A stretch of 64,000 nt of DNA from JAJDTQ01 sp963422385 (GTDB lineage Bacteria > Desulfobacterota > Binatia > UBA9968 > JAJDTQ01), in NCBI GenBank assembly GCA_963422385.1, contig OY729432.1, positions 3,410,001 to 3,474,000 on the forward strand, written 5' to 3'. Positions 35,198 through 44,541 of the stretch are shown here, one piece after another. Numbering within the stretch: position 1 is the stretch's first letter; each line of letters opens with the position of its first letter. Position numbers and translations under genes: made by a program. The notes beneath the pieces are model-generated. The model ran no database searches. It was not told the DNA's origin and saw nothing but the letters and a program-made list of their open reading frames with translations.

Positions 35198-36720
35198 CTC
35201 ACAACCCTCTGAGTTCTCCAGGGTTCCAGTCCGGCCGCGTTGCGGCCGGCTATGCGTCCGGTGACGAAGCATTCGGTGATGTTGCCCGCCTCCAGGTACA
35301 GATGGCCGAAGGAGGAGCCGCACTCGCCGGCGGAGAAGAGCCGCTGGATGGGTGCGTTACGCACGTCCATCACGTGCTGCTCGGCGTCGTGTACAGGGCC
35401 GCCCTGGGTATTGGAGACGATGGGCCAGACCTCCATGAGGTAGAAAGGAGGCGTGTCGATGGACAGCCGGGTGCCGGGCAGGCGGTGGTACCGGTCGGTT
35501 CCCTTGCTGGCGCACACCTGGTTCCATTCCGCCACAGTGGCGGCGAGTATCGCGGGGTCCGCGGGGATCATCCCGGCGATGCCTTCGAGGTCGTCGGCCT
35601 TCCTGATCCATCCCCTTTCCACTTCCGCGAGATTGTCCTCGCTCCAGTCGTAGGAGACGTTCTCGTCGTGCACCGTCGGCTGTCCCACCGGACCCAGCTT
35701 GCGGCCCTTCTCGTCGAACACCAGGTAGGCGGGGATGCGTGGAAACTCCTGCCTGTCGGCGTCGTAGAACTCCAGCGCCCGATGGCCGGTGTCCTGGACC
35801 GCCGGCGGATACTCGTTCATGAACCGCCGTCCGTACTTGTCCACCGCGATCCAGGGCATGACCCAGTCCTCCTTGCGCGGCCCGCGGAAACAGTGGCGGA
35901 AGGCCAGCGGGAACTCCGGGTACTTGAATCCGTAGCTGCCGTGGAAATGCCACATGTGCCACATCGACGCGCCCACGTCCTGGGCCATGGTGATGCCGTC
36001 GCCGGTGTTGCCGGTGAAGAGCGTATACACCGGCATGGCCTCGAAATAGTTGCGCTTCATCTCGTCGTTGTTCTCGAACCCGCCGCAGGCCAGGATCACT
36101 CCCCGCCGCGCCTTGACGGCGACTTCCCGGCCCTGGTGTTCGGCCACGAGCCCGACGATGCCGTGGTCCGGATCCCGTATGAGCCGTCTGGCGGGGGTGG
36201 CCAGGCGCACCGAGATGCTCGGGCGCGCCTCGACGTTGTCCAGCAGGACTTTGAACAAACGCGCGCCGCCGCGCAGGCCCTTGGCCCACTCGAAGCCCTG
36301 GTAGCCCTCCATGGGCGCGATCTTGAAGCCGTCCAGCCCCTCTCCGCCGGGGAACGGATAGGTGCCGCCGTTCCGCTGCTCTTCCAGCTCGAACGGGGTT
36401 TCCTTCACCAGCTCCTTCACGAAATCCTTCATCTCCGTCATGCCCCTGGCCAAGGCCCGCAGCACCTCGTCCGGGGTCCGGCCGGCGTTGGTGTGCTGCA
36501 GGTACTCGAACGCCTTGTCCTCGTCCATGGCGGTGGCGATGCCGCCGCCGGCAAGGATCGAGATGCCGCCGGGGTTGGGCATCTTCTCCACGATAGTGAC
36601 CTGGGCGCCGGAATCTGCCGCCGCCACCGCGGCCACGCCTCCGGCGAACCCGAACCCCACCACCAACACGTCGGTTTCAATGTCCCAGCGGACCGGGAGC
36701 CCGTTCTCGTGGTTGTTCAA
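35194..36720 (-). CDS. FAD-binding flavoprotein, fumarate reductase/ketosteroid dehydrogenase-like (copy B)
   Basis: The 508-residue protein is a paralog of the flavoprotein at 31496: both share the FAD motif VVG-GF/YSGG, the W-H-MWH-HGSYGFK region, a PPA.QD... segment and the C-terminal AGECG/AGEMG FAD loop. It probably acts on a related substrate or on the next pathway intermediate. The start appears to be TTG at 36720, since no ATG lies near and AAGGGAG is well placed before it. The stop TAG is contributed by the adjacent repeat element. Confidence 0.85.
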   Translation of the reverse strand: MNNHENGLPVRWDIETDVLVVGFGFAGGVAAVAAADSGAQVTIVEKMPNPGGISILAGGGIATAMDEDKAFEYLQHTNAGRTPDEVLRALARGMTEMKDFVKELVKETPFELEEQRNGGTYPFPGGEGLDGFKIAPMEGYQGFEWAKGLRGGARLFKVLLDNVEARPSISVRLATPARRLIRDPDHGIVGLVAEHQGREVAVKARRGVILACGGFENNDEMKRNYFEAMPVYTLFTGNTGDGITMAQDVGASMWHMWHFHGSYGFKYPEFPLAFRHCFRGPRKEDWVMPWIAVDKYGRRFMNEYPPAVQDTGHRALEFYDADRQEFPRIPAYLVFDEKGRKLGPVGQPTVHDENVSYDWSEDNLAEVERGWIRKADDLEGIAGMIPADPAILAATVAEWNQVCASKGTDRYHRLPGTRLSIDTPPFYLMEVWPIVSNTQGGPVHDAEQHVMDVRNAPIQRLFSAGECGSSFGHLYLEAGNITECFVTGRIAGRNAAGLEPWRTQRVVS

Positions 36721-36739
36721 GGTCTCTGTCTCCCTTCTG

Positions 36740-37858
36740 TCAGGATCTTGTTGGCAGGATCACGTCGGCCGTGCCGCGGGTGTTCACGGCTTCGCCCTGC
36801 CGGGTTCCGGTGATCTCCAGGGACACCGTCCTGGTGTCGTCGTCCTTGGCGCTGACGCGGCCCGAATACGTGGTCAGGTCGCCGTAAAGTCCGGGGCGGG
36901 CCACCTGCACCTTCAATCGCTTGAGGAACCCGTCGTCTCCCATCCAGTTGGTCACCAGCGGCGCCACCCAGGCAAACCGCATCACGCCGTTGTCGAAAGG
37001 CGCCGGCATGCCGCGGCCGGCGGCCATGTTGACGTCTTCGTGCTGCTGCGAGTACTTGACCGGAAAGCCCGTCACCGGGTTCACCATGGCCGTGTGCATG
37101 GCCTTGCCGAGGTCCAGATAACCCCAGCGTCCGGCCTTGTAGGACGGGCCGATGGCCGCGTTCCAGGCCACCATGTCGCCAATGGTCAGAGGGCCGCGCA
37201 CGATGGGCGGAATCCGGCTCCCGACCTCGACGTCCTCGAAGAAGAGCGTATCCGCGCCGCGGCGGTATTCATGGCGCCACGTACCCTCGAGCCGTTCCAG
37301 GTCCCCGGTGTCGTAGTGAGGCGCCTCGTGCTCCATCATGGTCTGCAGCCCGATCTGGGTGGCCATGATCATGGTGCCGGTGGCTCTGGCCATCAGGGTG
37401 TTCTCCTGATTGCGGTAGTCGATCTCCGAGATGACGAAATTGAGTCGTCGGCCGTCCTTGTTGCGCTTCTCGAAGAACTCCTTCTGGCGCGGCTCGGAGC
37501 TCAGGGCGTCGCCGGCATGGACGTGCCCGAACCACTCCACCTCCACGCCGCCGATGAGGGCCGCCAACGGGGCCTTGAGCGGCGCGCCGTGAAGGATCGG
37601 ATAACGGTTGACGAAGACGAATGCCGGGGGAGCCGGGTTCCTGCCGTGGCTCGTCTTCGCCGCGTAGCCCGTGTCCGTCCACAGGGGATTGTCGTCATCC
37701 GTGCCATAGGCGAAGTGCTTGATGGCGTCCCCGGTCACTGAGCTGACCCACGGCTGACGCTCCTCCACGATCTTGCCCGTCATCTCCTCCGTCACCGCCT
37801 GCCACGAATCGATGGCGGCGTCCACCTGCGACATGTCCACCTGCTTTTCCGCTGTCAT
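36740..37858 (-). CDS. MaoC/FAS1-like hydratase-dehydratase family protein
   Basis: The 372-residue protein has two hotdog-fold halves: an N-terminal FAS1-type dehydratase-like domain (about 30-170) and a C-terminal half (about 210-370) containing GPLTIGDMVAWNAAIGP and NGVMRFAWVAPLVTNWMG. Such enzymes hydrate or dehydrate acyl-CoA or similar thioesters. A strong GGAGAA precedes the ATG, which overlaps the stop of the CoA-transferase gene by four bases. The pair suggests CoA activation followed by (de)hydration. Confidence 0.8.
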   Translation of the reverse strand: MTAEKQVDMSQVDAAIDSWQAVTEEMTGKIVEERQPWVSSVTGDAIKHFAYGTDDDNPLWTDTGYAAKTSHGRNPAPPAFVFVNRYPILHGAPLKAPLAALIGGVEVEWFGHVHAGDALSSEPRQKEFFEKRNKDGRRLNFVISEIDYRNQENTLMARATGTMIMATQIGLQTMMEHEAPHYDTGDLERLEGTWRHEYRRGADTLFFEDVEVGSRIPPIVRGPLTIGDMVAWNAAIGPSYKAGRWGYLDLGKAMHTAMVNPVTGFPVKYSQQHEDVNMAAGRGMPAPFDNGVMRFAWVAPLVTNWMGDDGFLKRLKVQVARPGLYGDLTTYSGRVSAKDDDTRTVSLEITGTRQGEAVNTRGTADVILPTRS

Positions 37859-39063
37859 CCGTTCTCCTGCTTGCGATTCCGTGAAGACCCGCCGGAGCCG
37901 TCAGGACCGGTGATGGCCGATATTTCCTTGTCCGAATATCCCAATTCCTTTAACAAGGAAACCGTGTGCTCGCCGAGCAGCGGCGGGTCGGTGCGTTGCG
38001 GCAGATCCGAGTCCCGGAAATCCACCGGGAGGCCGGGCAACGGGGATGAAGTCCCGTCCGGAGCCGTCAGTTCGGTCATGTGGCCGCGTACCTTGAGATG
38101 GGGGTGCTCGAACAGGTCCGTCGGGGTGTTGATGGGGGCGTGGGGAATGTTGGACGATTCGAGCCGTGCGACGATGTCGCGGAAATCGAAGGTGCGCACC
38201 AGATCCTCGGCGCCTTTGGTCAACCGGGCGAACTCCGCCCGCCGTCCGGCGTTGTCACGCAGCGTCTCCTCCGCCCAGAGGTCGTCGAGTCCGAATTCCT
38301 TGCAATAGGCCTCCCATTGGACGTCGCTGGTGACGCCGATGAATACGTGACGCCGGTCCCGTGTCTCGAACACCCGGTAGATGCCCCATCCGAGATCCTG
38401 TCCCACGCCGCGCTCGGTCATGGGGGCAGGCGCCTCTCCGGAGATGCCGGCCTTGGCGATGTGCTGGGAAACCAGGAATACGGCGGTTTCGAACAAACCC
38501 ACCCGCATCTCGTTGCCGCGACCGTCGCGACCGCGTTTGAGCAGGGCCGCGAGGATGCCGATGACGCTGAACATGGCGCCGGTCAGGTCCACCACCGACG
38601 CGCCGGCCCGAAGCGGCATCCCCGGGGGTCCGGTCATGTAGGCCAGTCCGCCCATCATCTGCGCCGGCTCGTCCAGCAGGTTGCGTGTCTCGTAGGGTCC
38701 GGAAAGGAAGCCCTTGATCCCGCAATGCAGGAGGCCGGGCCTGATGCGTTGCAAGGCGTCGTGGCCCAGGTCCATGCGCTCCAGCACGCCGGGGCCGTAG
38801 TTGTCGATGAGCACGTCGGCGGTGTGCAAGAGGCGCTCGAAGGCCTCCCGGCCGCGCGGCGCCTTGAGGTCCAGGGTGATGCTTCGCTTGTTGCCGTTGA
38901 AGGCCAGGAAGTAGCCCTGATTGCTTCGGCTGAAACGGGCCTGGTCGCCCGTGCCGGGCCGTTCCACCTTGATGACGTCGGCTCCCAACGCGGCCAGGAT
39001 GAGACCTGCCGTAGGGCCGGCCACGATGTGCCCGAGCTCAAGGACCCTGATTTCGTCAAGCAT
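37855..39063 (-). CDS. CaiB/BaiF (family III) CoA-transferase
   Basis: The 402-residue protein carries the family III CoA-transferase pattern: RVLELGHIVAGPTAG at the N-terminus, ADVIKVERPGTGDQAR, and the probable catalytic Asp159 in ASVVDLTGAMF. The reaction transfers CoA from a donor thioester to a carboxylate. It is the first gene of the minus-strand run that continues with MaoC, flavoprotein B, TctA-TctB and flavoprotein A, so the cluster likely imports a carboxylate and processes it as a CoA ester. Confidence 0.9.
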   Translation of the reverse strand: MLDEIRVLELGHIVAGPTAGLILAALGADVIKVERPGTGDQARFSRSNQGYFLAFNGNKRSITLDLKAPRGREAFERLLHTADVLIDNYGPGVLERMDLGHDALQRIRPGLLHCGIKGFLSGPYETRNLLDEPAQMMGGLAYMTGPPGMPLRAGASVVDLTGAMFSVIGILAALLKRGRDGRGNEMRVGLFETAVFLVSQHIAKAGISGEAPAPMTERGVGQDLGWGIYRVFETRDRRHVFIGVTSDVQWEAYCKEFGLDDLWAEETLRDNAGRRAEFARLTKGAEDLVRTFDFRDIVARLESSNIPHAPINTPTDLFEHPHLKVRGHMTELTAPDGTSSPLPGLPVDFRDSDLPQRTDPPLLGEHTVSLLKELGYSDKEISAITGPDGSGGSSRNRKQENG

Positions 39064-39141
39064 GGTGTGTGAAGAAACGCTTCCGACTCGCACAAATCGA
39101 CAGCAATCCGCCGATTGCTGCCGATTTGATGGTACAGGCTC

Positions 39142-39306
39142 CTAGTGTCGCGTCCCGTCAATTCGCATGATGAGTTGTGCAGGACTTTTTGTCGTCGGCA
39201 AGGGGCGATGACGAGCAGTGGCCAATACCACGCGAGGAAGGGCAACGCAGCCAACGGCAAAAAAGACCAGTCAATTATCTTGCGAATTGACCGGACACGA
39301 CACTAG
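39142..39306 (-). repeat. Long-form CTAG-bounded inverted-repeat element (MITE-like)
   Basis: This 165-bp element has intact CTAG at both ends. Its reverse complement aligns along its whole length with the element at 19974-20137, with roughly one in eight to ten bases different. The remaining gap from the CoA-transferase start to the SppA stop (39064-39419) holds nothing else I recognise. The motif ACAGGCTC immediately precedes it. Confidence 0.85.
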
Positions 39307-39419
39307 CAAAGCGCGTTTTCCCCTGTCAACCCGTGCGCTTCGTCCGGATCCTGGGTCAAGTCCGGGATCCGGGGGAGGGCTGATCTGAAACTGTCCGACG
39401 TGCCTTCAGAGAAGGACCA

Positions 39420-41198
39420 CTAACGGATCCGGCCGGGCAGTACCATCTCCAGCATTCCCGGGCGGCCGGCGAAACCCGTTGAACGGAGCCGGCCCGCCAA
39501 GGGTCCGAACCGCTCCAGCGCCTCGCTGAGCATGTAGGGCACCGGGATGCCGGCCTCCGTCTCCCCGGAGCCTGCCAGATCCTCGGCAAGGCGCCACATG
39601 ACGGATCTTCGGCGCGGGAACAGCCGCAGCCGGATGGCGGCCTCGGGTGCGACTCCGGCCGCGTCACGGGCGGCCCGGAGGGTGGCCGCGTAGCCGCCCA
39701 GCTCATCCACCAGACCGTGCTCCCTGGCGTCGGCACCGGTCCAGACCCGTCCCCTGGCTATGGCCATCACCTGTTCCCGGGATAGCTTCCGGCCCTGTGC
39801 GACCTTGGACATGAAGTCGTCGTAGACCACGTCGAGCAAACGCTCCAGGCGTTTCCGCTGGTTCGGATCGTAGTCCTGGAGCGTGCTCCAGAACGTGGCG
39901 TTGGCATTGCCTGTCACCTGATCCCAGGACACCCCGAGCTTGTCCCAAAGGCCTCGGGTCACCATCTTGCCGGCCGCTACGCCGATGGATCCGGTGAGGG
40001 TTGCCGGTTGGGCCACGATCCGGTCGGCCGGGGCGGCGACGAAATAGCCGCCGGAGCCCGCTACGTTGCCCATGGACACGATCACGGGCTTGCCCTTTTT
40101 CCGCGCCTGGCGTACCTCGCGCCAGATCACATCCGAAGCCACGTAGGAGCCGCCCGGGCTGTCGACGCGAAAGATGATGGCCCGGACGTCGTCATCGTCG
40201 ACGGCCCGGCGGAAGGCCCGGGCGATGCTGTCCGAGCCCATGGAATTCTCGCCGGTGAGGGTGCGATAGCGGCTACGCCCACGGTGGATCTGGCCCAGAC
40301 CGTAAATCAACGCCACGGTGGCCGAGTCGCCACCCCGGTCTTCCAACCGCTGCCGGTACCGGGACAGGGGCAGGAACGCGACGTCGGGCCCGAGCTTTCC
40401 ACGGATCAGGCCGTCCACCTCATCGCGGTAGTGCAGCCCGTCCACCAACTTCGCTTCCAGCGCCTCTCGGGCCGAAAAGGGCGCCTGCAGCATCAAATCC
40501 CCTACCGTAGCGCGGGAGAGCCCGCGACCCCTGGAGATTCCCGCGGTCAACTGCTCCGTCAGGGATTCCAGGATCCGGGTGAGGGCTTCTATTTGGGCGG
40601 CGGTGTACCCGTTCTCGGTGAACAGTTCCTTGATGCCCTTGTATTCCTCCCGTTGCTCCAGCGCGTACTTCACGTCGAGCTTCTCAAGGGTACCCTTGAG
40701 AAAGTAGCTCTGCGCCAGCAGGCCGGTGAGGCCCACGTCTCCGGACGGCTGCAGGTAGATCTTCTCGAACGCCGCGGCCAGATAGAAGGCGCCGTTGCCC
40801 GGGCCGAACTCGCCGAAGGATTCAGCGAAGGCGTAGGTCGGCTTGCCGGACTGGCGGAACGTCCGCACCGCGTCGCGTAGTTCCTGAATCCGGGCCAGCC
40901 CCATGCCCGAGGAACCGACCCGGGCCGCCAGCCCCACCACGCGGTCATCCTCGGCTGCCCGCTCGATGGCGGCGACGATTTCCCAAAGCTCCGGCCCGGC
41001 CTTCCGGAAAGCGCTCCAGGGCGTGAGCTTCCCGGAGCCGTATTCGACGACGTTGCGGTCCAGGTCCAGGGTAAGGACCGTCTTCTCGGGGATGCCCGGT
41101 GTGTGCATCGAGAAGAAAATCAGCGCCGCCGCGACGCCGGCAGCGGCCACCGTTGTCAACGCTCCAATGACCATGAGGACCGTTCGAATAATACGCAT
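39420..41198 (-). CDS. sppA: Signal peptide peptidase SppA (long, 67K-type)
   Basis: The 592-residue membrane protease begins with a single N-terminal transmembrane helix (about 5-30). It contains two ClpP/crotonase-like halves. The C-terminal half holds IFRVDSPGGSYVASDV and the nucleophile serine in GNVAGSGGYFVAAPAD (around residue 380). The N-terminal half normally supplies the general-base lysine. It degrades leftover signal peptides in the membrane. The ATG at 41198 follows TAGGAGG. The length matches E. coli-type SppA rather than the short Bacillus form. Confidence 0.92.
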   Translation of the reverse strand: MRIIRTVLMVIGALTTVAAAGVAAALIFFSMHTPGIPEKTVLTLDLDRNVVEYGSGKLTPWSAFRKAGPELWEIVAAIERAAEDDRVVGLAARVGSSGMGLARIQELRDAVRTFRQSGKPTYAFAESFGEFGPGNGAFYLAAAFEKIYLQPSGDVGLTGLLAQSYFLKGTLEKLDVKYALEQREEYKGIKELFTENGYTAAQIEALTRILESLTEQLTAGISRGRGLSRATVGDLMLQAPFSAREALEAKLVDGLHYRDEVDGLIRGKLGPDVAFLPLSRYRQRLEDRGGDSATVALIYGLGQIHRGRSRYRTLTGENSMGSDSIARAFRRAVDDDDVRAIIFRVDSPGGSYVASDVIWREVRQARKKGKPVIVSMGNVAGSGGYFVAAPADRIVAQPATLTGSIGVAAGKMVTRGLWDKLGVSWDQVTGNANATFWSTLQDYDPNQRKRLERLLDVVYDDFMSKVAQGRKLSREQVMAIARGRVWTGADAREHGLVDELGGYAATLRAARDAAGVAPEAAIRLRLFPRRRSVMWRLAEDLAGSGETEAGIPVPYMLSEALERFGPLAGRLRSTGFAGRPGMLEMVLPGRIR

Positions 41199-41336
41199 TT
41201 GCCCTCCTAGGACCACCCCGCCCCGTGCGGCTTCGTGCCCGGTAGGGATGGTTTTCGGTATCTGTTACACAGTGTTACACAGAAGGTGTTGCCGGAAACG
41301 GCGCAGGATACAAACGGGGCTGCGACGAGAGAGCCG

Positions 41337-41756
41337 ATGCTTCGAATCACCAGCCGCATCAGCCTGGATGAAGGCGAGATCGAGGAGCGCTTCATCCGGG
41401 CCTCGGGTCCCGGCGGGCAGAACGTGAACAAGACCGCAACCGCCGTGCAGCTCCGGTTCAGAATCGTCGATTCCCCCTCGCTGTCCGAGCCCGTGCGGGA
41501 ACGTCTCCTCCGAATCGGCGGTGCCAGGGTGGACAAGCGCGGGGTTCTGACCATCGAGGCCCGGCGTTACCGCGACCAGTCGCGCAACCGGGAGGATGCG
41601 CTGGAGCGGCTGGTCAGGCTGATTCGCAAGGCCGCGGCGAAACCGGTGCCGCGCCGGCCCACCAAGCCCACCGCGGCGTCGCAAAGGCACCGCCTGGACG
41701 ACAAGCACAAACGAAGCGAGATAAAGAAGTCACGCCGTCCCGGTCCCGCGGAGTGA
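41337..41756 (+). CDS. arfB: Alternative ribosome-rescue factor ArfB (YaeJ-like peptidyl-tRNA hydrolase)
   Basis: The 139-residue protein contains GPGGQNVNKT (GGQ at 26-28), the catalytic motif that hydrolyses peptidyl-tRNA. Its lysine/arginine-rich C-terminal tail is expected to enter the mRNA channel of stalled ribosomes. Length and layout match ArfB/YaeJ rather than full release factors. It converges on the rhomboid gene with 30 bases between the stops. Confidence 0.93.
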   Translation: MLRITSRISLDEGEIEERFIRASGPGGQNVNKTATAVQLRFRIVDSPSLSEPVRERLLRIGGARVDKRGVLTIEARRYRDQSRNREDALERLVRLIRKAAAKPVPRRPTKPTAASQRHRLDDKHKRSEIKKSRRPGPAE

Positions 41757-41786
41757 GCTCCCCCCTCTTCTCCGATCCACCAGGCA

Positions 41787-42527
41787 TCAATGCAGCGTCG
41801 GCGGCTCGTCGTCCCGCTTCTTTCCCTCGATGATACGGAAACGCCGCTTGAGGCGGGCCAGCCGGAACCGATAGTACTCGCGCCTGACAGTCGCCCAGGA
41901 GCGTCTCGGGCTCAGCATGTAGCCCCATTTGAGGTAGAGGTAGCCGAACAGCATGCCTCCGAGGTGACCGAGGTGGGAGATGCCGGAGTTCCCGGGGGTA
42001 ATGGACGAGAAGAAGGCGATGGCCCCGATGATGAGCACGAAGTACTTCATCTTGATGGGGAACAGCAGGTAGAGGTAGATCACGTTGTCGGGATGGAGCC
42101 GCCCGTATGCCAGCAGCACGCCGTAGATGCCGGCGGAGGCCCCGATAGTGGGCATGGCCTGGTTCGGTTCGAGGAACAGCACGCACAGACCACCTCCGAC
42201 CACGGCCACCCAGTAGAATTTCAGGAAAAACCGCGTGCCCCAGCTCCGCTCCAGGTCGCATCCGAACATCCACAGGGCCAGCATGTTGAACAGGATGTGG
42301 AACAGCCCGAAATGGAGGAACTGGTAGGTGAAGAGCTGCCAGATGTGGATGTCGTTCCAGACGAGATGGGGGACCAGGCCGAAGATCCGGAGCAGTGGAC
42401 GTCCGGCCAGATAGGGAAGCTGCAAGACGAAGACGGCGATGTTGACGATCAGCAGCCACTTGACCGCCGGCGTGACCGGACCTCCGAAGTTGAACGAACT
42501 GTAGGAAGGCGGGGTCCGATACATCAT
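41787..42527 (-). CDS. Rhomboid family intramembrane serine protease
   Basis: The 246-residue protein has about six transmembrane helices. The catalytic serine is Ser131 in GASAGIYG and the histidine is His188 in HLGHLGGMLFG; the conserved WQLFTYQFLH and HILFNMLALW regions are also present. It cleaves membrane proteins within the bilayer. A basic cytoplasmic tail of about 45 residues follows the last helix. It diverges from the epimerase gene with 55 bases between starts. Confidence 0.93.
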   Translation of the reverse strand: MMYRTPPSYSSFNFGGPVTPAVKWLLIVNIAVFVLQLPYLAGRPLLRIFGLVPHLVWNDIHIWQLFTYQFLHFGLFHILFNMLALWMFGCDLERSWGTRFFLKFYWVAVVGGGLCVLFLEPNQAMPTIGASAGIYGVLLAYGRLHPDNVIYLYLLFPIKMKYFVLIIGAIAFFSSITPGNSGISHLGHLGGMLFGYLYLKWGYMLSPRRSWATVRREYYRFRLARLKRRFRIIEGKKRDDEPPTLH

Positions 42528-42582
42528 GGTTCGACTATAACGTATTGCATGAGGCCCCGTAAGCCGCTAAGGGTTGGATGGC

Positions 42583-43551
42583 ATGAAGACCTTGATTACC
42601 GGCGGAACGGGTGTGAACGGCGCGGCCGCCGCGCGTCTCCTGGTGGCCCGGGGGCAGCGGCCCGTGCTGCTGGACAACCGGGTGGACATGTCTCTGGTTG
42701 CGGACATCGCGGACGACGTGGACGTGGTCACCGGCGACATCCTGGACGGCGCCGCGTTGCGGGAGGTGGCGGCGGCCCACGGCGTCACCCACGTCGTGCA
42801 TATGGCGGCCCTGATGCCCGGCCCGGCCGAGGCCGACCCCGCCCTGGCCGTCGCCATCGGGGTGGACGGAACCCTGAACGTGTTGGAAGCCGCCCGCGCC
42901 TGCAACGTCCGGCGCGTGGTCTACACCAGCTCCAATGCATTCATCGGCGACGTCCGCGGCAAGCACGGCCATCCGGATTTCGTGCCCCTCGACGAGTCCC
43001 ACCCGCCGAACCCGGCGGACATGTACGGCGTCACCAAGGTCTGCTCGGAAACCTTGGGCAACTACTACCGCAAACGCTACGGCGTGGAATTCGTGGCCCT
43101 GCGCTACCCCTCCATCTACGGCCCGGGAAAGCAGGCGCGGCACGGCGTTCTGGCCCTGTACGGCAAGATCATCGAGGACGCCATGGCTGGACGCGATGTC
43201 TCGATCCCCCGCGGCGGCGACCAGCGGAACGACGCCGTCTACGTCGGCGACGTCGCCCACTCCGTCACGCTGGCGTTGAATGCCGAAGGCCTGACTCAAT
43301 GGACCTTCAACATCGGCACCGGCCGGGGAGTCACGCTGAAGGACTTCGCCGCCGTGCTGAGACGCATCTTCCCCGTCACGAAGATCGACATCGGCCCCGG
43401 TCTCGACTTCCGCGACGGCTACAAGCAGAGCTACTGCGTCTTCGACATCAGCAAGGCCCGTGAGCAACTGGGCTACACTCCGCAGTACGACCTGGAGCGG
43501 GGCATTGCCGACTACATCGAGAGTATCAGGTGGCTGGGGCTGGCGGTTTGA
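42583..43551 (+). CDS. NAD-dependent epimerase/dehydratase (extended SDR, second copy)
   Basis: The 322-residue protein begins TLITGGTGVNG, a slightly unusual form of the NAD-binding glycine motif, and has the catalytic Tyr-x3-Lys in MYGVTKVCSE and serine in YTSSNAFIG. It is only distantly similar to the SDR at 30370. The ATG at 42583 follows AAGGGTTGG. The substrate is unknown; sugar nucleotides or hydroxylated acids are possible. The gene stands alone. Confidence 0.85.
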   Translation: MKTLITGGTGVNGAAAARLLVARGQRPVLLDNRVDMSLVADIADDVDVVTGDILDGAALREVAAAHGVTHVVHMAALMPGPAEADPALAVAIGVDGTLNVLEAARACNVRRVVYTSSNAFIGDVRGKHGHPDFVPLDESHPPNPADMYGVTKVCSETLGNYYRKRYGVEFVALRYPSIYGPGKQARHGVLALYGKIIEDAMAGRDVSIPRGGDQRNDAVYVGDVAHSVTLALNAEGLTQWTFNIGTGRGVTLKDFAAVLRRIFPVTKIDIGPGLDFRDGYKQSYCVFDISKAREQLGYTPQYDLERGIADYIESIRWLGLAV

Positions 43552-43912
43552 TGCAGCGGCGGATGGATGGCTTGTACGCTTGCCGGTATCGGGAAGGCCG
43601 CGGAGCCGGCGCGCATTCGGTCAGGCCGGTGCATTGCAGCCCGGGATCTTTGTTTGTGACGCAGACTCCCGGTCGCTCCGGCCCCCCGGTGAGACTTCTC
43701 CGAATTCAACGATAGGGGAGTCATCGAGCTGCGGAAGGCAGAGATCAAAGCACTTGCGGTGCTTCCCGACGAGCAGAACGATACAAGCGACGTTCCGGGC
43801 GGCGTTGCAGCGGTCCACGCCCGGAAAAAGAGCGAACCGGTAGTCCTGCCACCCCGTTTGTGCTATCGTCCCGGCAGGAGGCTGGGGATATGAAGATCAG
43901 GAGATCGGGCGC
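43552..43912. other. 361-bp region without a recognised gene
   Basis: Short frames exist on both strands (for example a 65-codon minus frame at 43621-43818), but none has a clear ribosome binding site or a recognisable motif. The right part must contain the GST promoter. I see no tRNA, repeat or hairpin of note. Confidence 0.5.
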
Positions 43913-44515
43913 ATGAAACTCTATCACTTTCCACCGTCAACGAACTCGCTGAAGGTGCGGATCGCCCTGCTGGAGAAGGGTTTGGAATTCGAGAGCGTGG
44001 TTATCGACCTGACGAAACGGGAGCAGAAAGACCCGGGGTATCTGAAGATCCATCCTTTCGGTCAAGTGCCCGCCCTCGATGACGACGGCTTCATCCTTTA
44101 CGACTCCACCGTCATCAATGAATACCTGGAGGACGAATACCCGCATCCCCCGCTGTTGCCCGCCAACTCGGAAGAACGCGCTTATGCCCGCCTGATGGAA
44201 GATTACCGGGACAACTACGTCAATCCCCACTTCGTCACGTTGATTCACGAGTACCGAAAGCCGGAAGAGGAACGTGATGTCGCGCTCATCCGAGAGACTC
44301 AGGCGAACATAGGGGCCGCCTTCGCCGTGATCGAGCGACAACTGCAAGGCCGAGAGTATCTCGCCGGCTCATTCAGTCTTGCCGACGTTGCCTACATGCC
44401 CAACATCGCCTTGCTGGAGCGGTTCCAGGTGCCCCTGGATCCGGACTTCAGGAACGTGGCCGCGTGGATCCAACGGTTGCGTACCAGGGCCAGCTATTCC
44501 GCCACCCAGAACTAG
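43913..44515 (+). CDS. Glutathione S-transferase family protein
   Basis: The 200-residue protein has a thioredoxin-like N-terminal domain with PPSTNSLKVRIALLEKGLEFE, GQVPALDDDG and YDSTVINEYLED, and a helical C-terminal domain with YLAGSFSLADVAYMP. It resembles beta/zeta-like bacterial GSTs used in detoxification or catabolism. CAGGAG precedes the ATG. The stop TAG (44513-44515) is part of a CTAGTGTCC sequence that matches the outer end of the repeat family. Confidence 0.88.
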   Translation: MKLYHFPPSTNSLKVRIALLEKGLEFESVVIDLTKREQKDPGYLKIHPFGQVPALDDDGFILYDSTVINEYLEDEYPHPPLLPANSEERAYARLMEDYRDNYVNPHFVTLIHEYRKPEEERDVALIRETQANIGAAFAVIERQLQGREYLAGSFSLADVAYMPNIALLERFQVPLDPDFRNVAAWIQRLRTRASYSATQN

Positions 44516-44522
44516 TGTCCCG
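44512..44522. repeat. Possible remnant end of a CTAG element
   Basis: CTAGTGTCCCG resembles the element end with four internal bases missing. It coincides with the GST stop codon. No matching right end is visible, so it may be a decayed copy or chance. Confidence 0.35.
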
Positions 44523-44541
44523 TATCTGAAGCCCCGGTAGA

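Noticed and set aside
33028..36813. A 1261-codon open frame on the plus strand
   Set aside because: It is the antisense shadow of two flavoprotein genes and the TctA-TctB gene. Its product is rich in Arg, His, Gln and Gly with no domain pattern, as expected for the complement of GC-rich codons.
43621..43818. 65-codon minus-strand frame in the gap before the GST gene
   Set aside because: No ribosome binding site, no recognised motif, and no partner gene; kept only as part of the empty-region note.
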